33,791 nt of DNA from Halioglobus sp. Its GTDB lineage: Bacteria; Pseudomonadota; Gammaproteobacteria; Pseudomonadales; Halieaceae. The first letter of the stretch is position 1. Each line of letters opens with the position of its first letter. Positions 26,889 to 33,791 of the stretch are shown here, one piece after another. The position numbers and the translations under genes were made by a program. A model generated the notes under the pieces. It searched no databases, had not been told where the DNA came from, and worked only from the letters and a program-made list of their open reading frames with translations. The stretch lies in NCBI GenBank assembly GCA_013214285.1, contig JABSPW010000020.1, positions 1 through 33,791 on the forward strand, written 5' to 3'.

Positions 26889-27603
26889 TTTCGTGCGCGG
26901 TGCAGGCTATCTGGTGCGGGGTGCAGAAATGCTGTCACATCCAGCGCTACGGAAGTTCGTTATCATACCGCTAGCGATCAATATCCTGATTTTTGCCGCC
27001 CTACTCGGAATCGGCTTCGCCTATATCAACGCTCTAGTAGACTCACTATTATCTCGAATACCCGAATGGCTTGGATTCATCGAGTGGATACTGTGGCTCT
27101 TGATTCTACTGACCGTCGGACTGATATACGGCTACTGCTTCACCGCAGTAACCCTGCTTATTGCGTCGCCTTTCAACGCCTTGCTGGCAGAAAAAGCTGA
27201 AGAACTCATCACGGGGGAGCAGGTGAGCGGCCCGGAAGGACTGGGGGTGGCACTGTTGATGGTACCCAAAAGCCTGCTACGGGAGTTGAAAAAATTGCTC
27301 TACTACTTGCCAATAGCGCTGGTGGTGTTGCTGCTCTCACTTATTCCAGGCGTCGGCGCCATAGCGTGGTTGCTACTCGGTGCCTGGATGATGAGCATCC
27401 AGTTTGTCGATTACCCGATGGACAACCATCACCTCGACTTCTCACGCGTCAAACAGGCGATACGATCACGGCGTCTCAGCAGCCTTGGCTTTGGCGGATT
27501 TGTCGCACTGTGCACAAGCGTTCCACTACTGAACTTTTTTGTCGTGCCAGCGGCGGTCGTGGGGGCAACCCTGCTGTGGTGTGAGGAGTTGAGCCAAACC
27601 TAA
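26878..27603 (+). CDS. cysZ: Sulfate transporter CysZ
   Basis: CysZ is an inner-membrane sulfate uptake protein feeding cysteine synthesis. The ATG at 26878 gives 241 residues starting MRGNFVRGAGYLVRGAEML, the family's usual beginning. Conserved segments include HPALRKFVIIPLAINILIF, the SPFNALLAEKAEE motif and the C-terminal DYPMDNHHLDF motif, with four hydrophobic segments (about 25-48, 66-92, 140-175 and 205-230). It overlaps the CWC gene and is convergent with rhlB six bases away. Confidence 0.93.
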   Translation: MRGNFVRGAGYLVRGAEMLSHPALRKFVIIPLAINILIFAALLGIGFAYINALVDSLLSRIPEWLGFIEWILWLLILLTVGLIYGYCFTAVTLLIASPFNALLAEKAEELITGEQVSGPEGLGVALLMVPKSLLRELKKLLYYLPIALVVLLLSLIPGVGAIAWLLLGAWMMSIQFVDYPMDNHHLDFSRVKQAIRSRRLSSLGFGGFVALCTSVPLLNFFVVPAAVVGATLLWCEELSQT

Positions 27604-27609
27604 GGCTCG

Positions 27610-28995
27610 CTACTTCAGCAGATTTTCAGGGGGGTGCGTACAGGTCAGCTTGACACCCAGCAAAGCCTCCAGATCCGGCAGGAGAAAAGCATCGTCTTCA
27701 CTGGCGAAACTGATCGAGACACCGGTCGCTCCCGCACGGCCAGTGCGACCAATGCGATGGACGTAGTCCTCCGGGTCCTCGGGCAAATTGTAATTCACCA
27801 CGTGACTGACCCCCTCCACGTGTATCCCTCGCCCGGCAACATCAGTGGCAACCAGCACCTTGATACCGCCTTTCTTGAATTGCTCCAACGTACGGGTGCG
27901 TTTGGCTTGCGGAATCTCACCGGACAGTATTCCCGCCCCAATACCGGATTTGCGCAGACGCTCGTATAACCGGCGTACCTGATCGCGCCGGTTGGCAAAG
28001 ACAATCACGCTGGTGCACTCCTGACTGCGCAATAGATTGTCCAGTACTTTATAGCGCTGCTGGCTGCTCACCATATAAATTTTCTGATCCACGGAGTCCG
28101 TGGCAACATGTTCGGGTTCGATCTCCACCGTGATCGGCTGATAGGTCCACTGCTGCGACAAGTTGATAATGTCCTGTGTGAAGGTGGCCGAAAACAACAG
28201 CGTCTGGCGATTCTCCTTGCGTGGTGTCGCACGCACGATGCGCTTGACCTGCGGAATAAAGCCCATGTCCAGCATACGATCCGCCTCGTCCAGCACGAGC
28301 GTTTCAATATGATCCAGATAAATGTCTCTTCGACCCATAAAATCGAGCAGACGACCCGGCGTGGCCACCACCAAATCTATCACAGTATTACCGAGCCGAT
28401 TAAGCTGCTTTTGGTAGTCCATACCACCGATCAACGTGGCCACCTCCAAACCGGTGTGTATGGCCAGCTCCTCAGCATCGGCAGCAATCTGCATGACCAA
28501 TTCTCGCGTGGGGGCAATCACCAAGGCACGGGGCTCGCCGACAAAACGCTCCCCTTCTGGTGGGTGACACAGCAGATCATTAAAAATCGTGATCAGGAAT
28601 GCAGCGGTCTTTCCCGTGCCGGTTTGAGCTTTGCCGATGGCGTCATTACTCTGCAATGTATGTGGCAGTATGCCGGCCTGTATGGGTGAACAATACTGAA
28701 AACCCAGGTCCGCGATAGCGTGCATTAATTCATCGCGCAGGCCTAAGTCATGAAATCGGGTCTCGCCGTCTTTCGGCTCTACCACAAAATCTGCGATAGA
28801 CCAGGCGGGCGTCGCCACGCTCGGCTTGCGTGCCCGTCGACGCTTTTTACCTTTAACGGGACTTGCATCGGGGTGCTTGCGGCCTTCGGCAGCTGCTCTA
28901 TGAGCAGGCTCCTGACGCGGAGGCTGGCCGTGGCCGGAGGACGCTGCGTCGGGTTTGCGCGACCCCGACACACGACTAACCAGGTTCTTAATCAA
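27610..28995 (-). CDS. rhlB: ATP-dependent RNA helicase RhlB
   Basis: This 461-residue DEAD-box helicase is of the RhlB type, which unwinds RNA in the degradosome and during mRNA decay. A low-complexity basic N-terminal extension (about 1-65, rich in R, K, P, A) precedes the Q motif (FHDLGL...PIQAGIL). Motif I AQTGTGKT (about 123-130), [45 protein letters not shown] and [10 protein letters not shown] follow in order. The [22 protein letters not shown] block matches Pseudomonas RhlB rather than RhlE. The only in-frame start near the N-terminus is a TTG at 28995, with AAGG about 11 bases upstream. Confidence 0.9.
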   Translation of the reverse strand: MIKNLVSRVSGSRKPDAASSGHGQPPRQEPAHRAAAEGRKHPDASPVKGKKRRRARKPSVATPAWSIADFVVEPKDGETRFHDLGLRDELMHAIADLGFQYCSPIQAGILPHTLQSNDAIGKAQTGTGKTAAFLITIFNDLLCHPPEGERFVGEPRALVIAPTRELVMQIAADAEELAIHTGLEVATLIGGMDYQKQLNRLGNTVIDLVVATPGRLLDFMGRRDIYLDHIETLVLDEADRMLDMGFIPQVKRIVRATPRKENRQTLLFSATFTQDIINLSQQWTYQPITVEIEPEHVATDSVDQKIYMVSSQQRYKVLDNLLRSQECTSVIVFANRRDQVRRLYERLRKSGIGAGILSGEIPQAKRTRTLEQFKKGGIKVLVATDVAGRGIHVEGVSHVVNYNLPEDPEDYVHRIGRTGRAGATGVSISFASEDDAFLLPDLEALLGVKLTCTHPPENLLK

Positions 28996-29100
28996 CGCTT
29001 TTTCTACCTTCCCTTGCTCAAAAAATGCGCTAGTCTACCATCGTTACCTGGAAAGTGCGCTAGCCCAGCGCCAATCCATCGACACAGTGCACAGCGATAA

Positions 29101-29691
29101 TCAAACCTTGATCGGCCAGAGACGAGAGAGATAGTCATCCACGCTGGTGTAACGGCCCCCGCCCGTGAAGAGGAGCGACAGCAACATCACAAGGTATGTC
29201 ACAGCAAACTCAATACCGTTGTTGAGAACTACAAAATTGCCCTTGGCAGTAAGCCACTGGTAATTACCGTGCTCTTTAAGGATTTCCTTGGCGGCGCCAA
29301 GGCGGACGGCGATGTCCTGCGCGCTTGAATCCGCAATCGCCGCCCAACCGTGCTGCCAGTGGACAGCAAATATGGCAACTAACATCGTCATGATGAGGGG
29401 AACGGCGATCCAGCGGGTGGCCAATCCCAACAGCAGCAGCAGGGCACCAATGGCCTCCGTGTAGGCGGCCACATGAGCCATCAACCAGGGCACAGGCAAT
29501 CCCAGACCCCAATCAGGATTTCCAAACCACGCTATCGTATCTTCCATACCCTGTATCTTCGTCGTTCCCGCCATCCAGAAGACGGGTGCCAGGTAGAGTC
29601 GCATGGCGAGGGGAGCAATGCCGTCCGCACGCTGAAACGACGGAAATACGCCCTCATGTATTTTGTAATACCACTGTGCCAATGCATTCAT
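29101..29691 (-). CDS. DoxX-family membrane protein, HvfX-like
   Basis: This 196-residue DoxX-family inner-membrane protein has about four transmembrane helices. The APLAMRLYLAPVFWMAGTTKI start, the WFGNPDWGLGLPVPWLMAHVAAYTEAIGALLLLLGL block and the NFVVLNNGIEFAVTYLVMLL end resemble the HvfX subgroup. HvfX is found with copper-binding RiPP (bufferin-like) precursor genes hvfA, hvfB and hvfC. None of those partners is adjacent: rhlB lies downstream and a DUF4412-like gene is divergent. The role is therefore open; the DoxX fold is secure and the HvfX subgroup is a moderately confident recollection. Confidence 0.82.
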   Translation of the reverse strand: MNALAQWYYKIHEGVFPSFQRADGIAPLAMRLYLAPVFWMAGTTKIQGMEDTIAWFGNPDWGLGLPVPWLMAHVAAYTEAIGALLLLLGLATRWIAVPLIMTMLVAIFAVHWQHGWAAIADSSAQDIAVRLGAAKEILKEHGNYQWLTAKGNFVVLNNGIEFAVTYLVMLLSLLFTGGGRYTSVDDYLSRLWPIKV

Positions 29692-30044
29692 GTTTCTTCT
29701 CTCGTTGCCTTCGTGACATGAACCGACTCGACGAGACAGGCTAAGTTTGAAATATGCCCATTAGGCTACACGCTTGCGGTGTGTTGCTGTAAGCTCTGTA
29801 CAACCATTGCCCCGTCGTTGGGGTGAAATCATGACACACTCAGCACCTCAGGCCCATAGGCCCTCCTTTTAACAGCTACCTCACTGCTAGCGCGCCGGCG
29901 CGCAGATATCACACCAGACGGACAGTCCACTTAAACACACGGGGTTGATCTTGACGACGTAAGCTGTTGAGCCTAGTCTCTCAACACATCACCCACTGCC
30001 CACTCTGGTCAGCCAATCGGCACCGAGGCATGAAGGAACGCGTT
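29692..30044. other. 353-bp intergenic region with 14-bp palindrome
   Basis: This divergent region lies between the DoxX-like gene and the DUF4412-like gene. No coding frame is credible. It contains a perfect 14-bp palindrome GCGCGCCGGCGCGC (29890-29903), which could be a protein-binding site or simply GC-rich sequence. It also contains a small CCCC/GGGG hairpin near 29811-29824. No near-consensus promoter pair was identified. Confidence 0.5.
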
Positions 30045-30797
30045 ATGAAAGTACAACAACTAACGAAAGCGCTGCTGCTACTGTTAATTGTCTCGTTACC
30101 GGTAACCTCAGAGGCATTCGTAGGTGGTCTCGCAGTATCCCTGGGCCGCGCTACCAATGTGTCGGACGCAGAAATACCCCCCTTCTCCGCCGACGCGCAG
30201 ATGAAAACGGACGACCAGAAGATGGTTTCTCGCGTTTATTTCCAACCGGGAATGGTGCGCGACGAAGCTGATATGGATGGCATGCCCATTGTAACGATTC
30301 AGCGCTATGATGCCGGTAAAGTCTGGATACTGATGGGCGAGGACCTGTACATGGAAACCGACATCGGTAAGGTCTCGCAAACCCCGGATTACACACTCAT
30401 CGAACGCACGATGGAAGGGACCGAGGTGATCAATGGTGAGGAAACCACAAAATACAAAACGATTTATGACAGCCCCGAGGGCCGTTTCATGGGTTTCACC
30501 TGGTTTACCAAGGATAATATTGCAGTCAAAGGCTATATCGTATCCGAAGCCGATGGCAAGAAGCAGCGCCTCGAATGGACGATGACCAATGTGCAGCGAG
30601 AAGACCAGCCCGACGCGCTGTTTGAACTGCCCGCGGGCTCCGAAGAGATGGCTGGCATGGAACACCTAATGCAACTGATGGGCGGCGCTTCCCCGTCCGC
30701 AGGCGCAGTGCCGGAACGCCTCGAGATAACGCCTGACAATGCGGAAGACATGGTGAAAGGGGCTTTGCAAGAGTTTGGCAATCTATTGGGACGCTGA
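30045..30797 (+). CDS. Secreted DUF4412-like protein
   Basis: This 250-residue protein has a clear cleavable signal peptide (about 1-23, LLLLLIVSLPVTSEAF). An AAGGA ribosome site seven bases before the ATG at 30045 decides the start. The mature part is a beta-rich region (about 45-190) with KMVSRVYFQPGMVRDEADMDG, TIQRYDAGKVWILMGEDLYME and a NGEETTKYKTIY segment. This resembles DUF4412 domains, whose fold is related to the LolA/LolB lipoprotein-carrier group. A predicted helical, acidic C-terminus follows (about 215-250). There is no lipobox cysteine, so it is likely periplasmic. It is a single-gene unit, convergent with moeB. Function is unknown. Confidence 0.8.
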   Translation: MKVQQLTKALLLLLIVSLPVTSEAFVGGLAVSLGRATNVSDAEIPPFSADAQMKTDDQKMVSRVYFQPGMVRDEADMDGMPIVTIQRYDAGKVWILMGEDLYMETDIGKVSQTPDYTLIERTMEGTEVINGEETTKYKTIYDSPEGRFMGFTWFTKDNIAVKGYIVSEADGKKQRLEWTMTNVQREDQPDALFELPAGSEEMAGMEHLMQLMGGASPSAGAVPERLEITPDNAEDMVKGALQEFGNLLGR

Positions 30798-30923
30798 CGC
30801 ACTGTCATCGGGCAAGTCAGGCGCCAGTTGTCGGCATTGGAACCCGCGTCTAATGCATCACCCCATCCGCTGCAAGCGGGCGCACCGCGAAAGCGGCAGC
30901 TAAAAAGACCGAACAATTGACCG

Positions 30924-31682
30924 TCACTTGCGTCGCAATTGACTACAGTCGGGACAGTCTGGTTGCGGCGCCAGGGTCAGCTGGCGGACGGCCATTGAGC
31001 GCAGATCCATCACCAGCACACGACCGCGCAAGGGTTCTCCAAAACACGCCAGGATTTTCAGCGCCTCCATCGCCTGTAGGGAACCGAACATTCCCACCAA
31101 AGGTGCCAGCACCCCACTATCGCTGCAACTAGGCATCTCATCGGATTTCCCCTCTGTGTAAAGACAGCGGTAACAAGGACCACCACGCATCGGATCAAAA
31201 ACAGATAGCTGCCCCTCGCTGCGCACCGCAGCGGCGGACACCAGCGGCACCGCAGCGGCAATGCAGGCGCGATTCAAGGCAAATCGCGCGGCGTAGTTGT
31301 CAGTGGCGTCCAATACCAGGTCCACGGATGCGGCACACTCGACCATATCGTCCGCAGACAGAGCGCGCGTCATCGTGCGCAGTGCAGTCGCCGGGTTGAT
31401 CGCCGCGATAGCCGCCGCAGCAGACACTGCCTTGTTGCGACCAATATCCTCCTCAGTGTGGGCGATCTGGCGCTGCAGGTTGCTCTCTTCGACCACATCG
31501 CCATCCGCCAGGACCAGGCTGCCCACGCCCGCCGCTGCTAAATACAACGCAGCGGGGCACCCCAGCCCTCCCAAACCAACTACAAGCACTCGGGATTGCA
31601 ACAGCCGCTCTTGCCCCGCGACATCAAAATCATGCAAAAGAATCTGCCGGTTATAACGCAGCAACTGCGCATCACTCAGCAT
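30924..31682 (-). CDS. moeB: Molybdopterin-synthase adenylyltransferase MoeB / ThiF-like
   Basis: This 252-residue E1-like enzyme adenylates the C-terminal glycine of a ubiquitin-like sulfur carrier (MoaD or ThiS). It has the YNRQILLHDFDVAGQERL start, the nucleotide-binding GLGGLGCPAALYLAAAGVG loop (about 36-54), NLQRQIAHTEEDIG with the adenylation arginine, DATDNYAARFALN, and two zinc-binding CxxC pairs (CYRC and CPDC). Its position after prmC (hemA-prfA-prmC-moeB) is the standard moeB context; its start overlaps the prmC stop by 11 bases. MoeB and ThiF/HesA cannot be fully separated by sequence alone. Confidence 0.93.
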   Translation of the reverse strand: MLSDAQLLRYNRQILLHDFDVAGQERLLQSRVLVVGLGGLGCPAALYLAAAGVGSLVLADGDVVEESNLQRQIAHTEEDIGRNKAVSAAAAIAAINPATALRTMTRALSADDMVECAASVDLVLDATDNYAARFALNRACIAAAVPLVSAAAVRSEGQLSVFDPMRGGPCYRCLYTEGKSDEMPSCSDSGVLAPLVGMFGSLQAMEALKILACFGEPLRGRVLVMDLRSMAVRQLTLAPQPDCPDCSQLRRK

Positions 31683-32505
31683 GCCAACAACCGCCCGTCA
31701 CCCGTTCGTGTCCCGCGAGATCCCTACGAGTATTGACTGCACTAAAGCCTGACTGACGCAGCAGACGACGCACAGTCTCACCCTGTTCGCAGCCATGTTC
31801 CAGTAACAACCAGCCGCCACTGCCCAGGTGCACAGGAGCGCCCGCAACCAACTGCTGCAGATCAGCCAAACCCTGCTGCGCCGAGACCAATGCACCGCGG
31901 GGCTCGAACCGCACGTCACCGCGGACAAGATGTTTATCGCAAGGGTCAATATAGGGAGGGTTGGCCAGCAACAAATCAAAGTACCTACCATCCAAATTTG
32001 AATACCAATCAGATTGGGCAAAACTCACCCGCCGCTGAGACACACGCCGTCCGTTACGGCGCGCTACTCGCAGCGCTGCTTCGCTAATGTCAACACCCGT
32101 CACCCGCCAAGCGGGACGCTCACTGGCGACAGCCAGCGCGATAGCGCCACAACCAGTACCAAGGTCCAGCACCCTGGCCTTGGTATGCAACGTTAGATCC
32201 AATGCCCAGTGCACCAGCAACTCGGTCTCCGGACGCGGAATTAGGGTCGCCGAGCTGACGCTGAGCCGCAGCGACCAGAACTCGCGTTCGCCCGTCAGGT
32301 AGGCAACCGGCTGCCCTTCACTACGCTGTGCCAGTAATACGTCATAACGCACAGCGCACGCATCTGACACCGTCTGTTCTGGGTACGCGTAAAGCCAACT
32401 GCGGGGTTTACCGAGGCAGTGGCTTAACAATACCTCTGCATCACGACGCGCACTCTCAGTTGGCAGCTTCTCCCCTGAGCGCAACAATTCTTGCACTGTT
32501 CTCAT
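31672..32505 (-). CDS. prmC: Release factor glutamine methyltransferase PrmC (HemK)
   Basis: PrmC methylates the glutamine of the GGQ motif of release factors RF1 and RF2, raising termination efficiency. The 277-residue protein has an N-terminal helical substrate domain. This is followed by the Rossmann methyltransferase fold with motif I LDLGTGCGAIALAVA and the catalytic NPPY motif (LLANPPYIDP). The ATG at 32505 overlaps the prfA stop as TGATG. Its substrate RF1 is encoded immediately upstream, so enzyme and substrate are likely coexpressed. Confidence 0.96.
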   Translation of the reverse strand: MRTVQELLRSGEKLPTESARRDAEVLLSHCLGKPRSWLYAYPEQTVSDACAVRYDVLLAQRSEGQPVAYLTGEREFWSLRLSVSSATLIPRPETELLVHWALDLTLHTKARVLDLGTGCGAIALAVASERPAWRVTGVDISEAALRVARRNGRRVSQRRVSFAQSDWYSNLDGRYFDLLLANPPYIDPCDKHLVRGDVRFEPRGALVSAQQGLADLQQLVAGAPVHLGSGGWLLLEHGCEQGETVRRLLRQSGFSAVNTRRDLAGHERVTGGCWHAE

Positions 32506-33590
32506 CACCCGTCCGACAGTGCCGCCAGCTGATCCGCTTGATACTCCTGGCGCAAAGGGCCGATCACTGCACCAAGGTCCCCCTGCATGACCTCTTCCAG
32601 TTTATACAGGGTCAAGTTGATGCGATGGTCCGTGAGTCGACCTTGTGGAAAGTTATAAGTCCGGATTCGGTCAGACCGATCACCAGAGCCAACGAGATTA
32701 CGGCGGGTTTCTGCCTGCTCACTAGCTTGCAAATCTCGGGCACTGGTCAACAGCTTAGACTGCAGTAGTGACATCGCCCGGGCGCGGTTCTTGTGTTGGG
32801 AGCGTTCGTCCTGACACTCAACAACAATGCCCGTCGGCAGGTGCGTGATACGCACCGCGGAGTCAGTTTTGTTGACGTGCTGTCCACCGGCCCCTGACGA
32901 CCGATATGTATCGATACGCAGATCGGCCTTATTGATATCGACCTCATCCACTTCATCCGCTTCCGGCATGACGGCTACAGTGCAGGCGGATGTGTGTATA
33001 CGCCCCTGAGATTCAGTTTCAGGAACCCGTTGAACGCGGTGGGCGCCCGACTCAAATTTAAGGTGGGCGTAAACGTCACGCCCCTGCACCCGGGATATGA
33101 CTTCCTTGAAGCCACCATGTTCACCGGGTCGCTCTGACAGCACTTCCATTCGCCAGCCCTGCCCTTCGAAAAAGCGCGCGTACATACGAAACAGGTCACC
33201 AGAAAAGATAGCGGCCTCATCGCCGCCGGTACCCGCTCGAATTTCCAGGTAAACGTTGTGGGCGTCCATCGGGTCACGGGGCAGCAACAAGGTCTGCAGT
33301 TCCCGTTCCAACGCCTCTATTTGCTCGCCGCTGCTTTGGAGCTCTTCCTGCGCCATCTCCCTCACTTCGGGATCGGGATCTGCCAACATCGTTTGCACTT
33401 CCTCCAGATCGACCTTCACGCGACTGTATTGCGTGTAGACGTCAACCACAGGCTGCAACTCGGCGTATTCGCGTGACAAGTCTCTAAAACGCGTCTGATC
33501 ACCGATAATTTCACTGTCCCCCAATAAGGCCGACACCTCTTCGTGCCGGTCAGTGAGCGTTGCCAGCTTCAAAAGTAACGAGGCCTTCAT
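32505..33590 (-). CDS. prfA: Peptide chain release factor 1
   Basis: RF1 recognises UAA and UAG and triggers peptide release. The 361-residue protein has the [18 protein letters not shown] segment, the codon-recognition tripeptide PET in [15 protein letters not shown] (a PxT form) and the catalytic GGQ loop [16 protein letters not shown]. The N-terminal helical domain and [21 protein letters not shown] blocks are all complete. The start ATG overlaps the hemA stop as ATGA, and the stop overlaps prmC, indicating a tightly coupled hemA-prfA-prmC-moeB operon. Confidence 0.98.
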   Translation of the reverse strand: MKASLLLKLATLTDRHEEVSALLGDSEIIGDQTRFRDLSREYAELQPVVDVYTQYSRVKVDLEEVQTMLADPDPEVREMAQEELQSSGEQIEALERELQTLLLPRDPMDAHNVYLEIRAGTGGDEAAIFSGDLFRMYARFFEGQGWRMEVLSERPGEHGGFKEVISRVQGRDVYAHLKFESGAHRVQRVPETESQGRIHTSACTVAVMPEADEVDEVDINKADLRIDTYRSSGAGGQHVNKTDSAVRITHLPTGIVVECQDERSQHKNRARAMSLLQSKLLTSARDLQASEQAETRRNLVGSGDRSDRIRTYNFPQGRLTDHRINLTLYKLEEVMQGDLGAVIGPLRQEYQADQLAALSDG

Positions 33591-33791
33591 TGCAGGGTGC
33601 GTCGAGTGGTTTTCACCGTGGGCATCGGCAAGTCGACCTCCACCTGTTCTCGCTCATCAACTGTCTCCGGCGGCTGGGGTTCAACCTCAAGGCCTAACAG
33701 TCGACGGGCGTGATGAATAAGGTCCTGGCGGCCATCCGCGCTAGCCTGTTTTAATCCGGTCGTTGGCGCATGAATCAATTTATTGGTAATG
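33587..33791 (-). CDS. hemA: Glutamyl-tRNA reductase HemA, C-terminal end only
   Basis: Partial gene: the reading frame is open to the right edge, so only about the last 67 codons are inside the window. HemA reduces glutamyl-tRNA to glutamate 1-semialdehyde, the first step of C5 tetrapyrrole synthesis. The visible [17 protein letters not shown] segment is the conserved end of the dimerisation domain (KLLHxPT). It is followed by GLEVEP and an acidic, basic-ended tail. Together with downstream prfA and prmC this is the classic hemA-prfA-prmC arrangement. Apparent internal starts are not real gene starts. Confidence 0.92.
   Translation of the reverse strand, partial: ITNKLIHAPTTGLKQASADGRQDLIHHARRLLGLEVEPQPPETVDEREQVEVDLPMPTVKTTRRTLQ

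Overview
The window is a compact stretch of gammaproteobacterial chromosome. Gene content and order follow the Pseudomonas-type backbone: rplM-rpsI / zapE / zapG / algW(degS) / hisDG / ibaG / mlaC / yrbG-kdsD-kdsC-lptA-lptB-rpoN-hpf-ptsN-rapZ-ptsO / mgtE / darP / rng-maf-mreDCB / gatCAB / ... / moeB-prmC-prfA-hemA. The synteny, the PA4642-type small protein, the RhlB variant and the HvfX-like DoxX protein suggest a marine member of the Pseudomonadales/Cellvibrionales side of the class. The family-level placement is inference. I see no phage, insertion sequence, CRISPR array, rRNA or tRNA.

Layout. (1) 1-2.4 kb: the S9/L13 ribosomal protein operon on the minus strand, with a clear promoter and terminator, then zapE (minus) divergent from zapG/yhcB (plus). 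(2) 3.1-4.2 kb: a membrane-anchored DegS/AlgW protease (plus), convergent with hisG-hisD (minus). (3) 6.2-7.3 kb: ibaG and an isolated mlaC (minus). (4) 7.5-15 kb: a long plus-strand envelope/regulatory run of Ca2+/Na+ antiporter, Kdo synthesis (kdsD, kdsC), LPS transport (lptA, lptB), sigma-54 (rpoN), ribosome hibernation factor (hpf) and the nitrogen-PTS set (ptsN, rapZ, ptsO). (5) 15.1-17 kb: mgtE and darP. (6) 17.0-17.7 kb: a 647-bp stretch without a convincing gene. (7) 17.7-22.2 kb: the minus-strand cell-shape operon mreBCD-maf-rng. (8) 22.4-25.6 kb: gatCAB for tRNA amidation. (9) 25.7-31 kb: smaller genes (PA4642-like, Smr, Cys-rich CWC, cysZ, rhlB, DoxX/HvfX-like, a DUF4412-like secreted protein). 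(10) 30.9 kb to the end: hemA(partial)-prfA-prmC-moeB on the minus strand, with translationally overlapping junctions.

The most notable feature is what is missing from an otherwise well-conserved order. lptC is absent, with kdsC and lptA overlapping by four bases. mlaF, mlaE, mlaD and mlaB are absent around a lone mlaC. murA is absent between hisG and ibaG. hisC is absent after hisD. The yhdP/nitrilase/tldD block is absent next to rng, where a gene-poor scar with a perfect inverted repeat remains. Several of these belong to lipid or LPS transport between the two membranes, so this lineage may have rearranged or reduced its envelope-transport machinery. Whether the missing genes lie elsewhere cannot be seen here. 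A second oddity is mreC: homology and a Shine-Dalgarno sequence point to an AUC start codon. I found no wholly new multi-gene system in the window.
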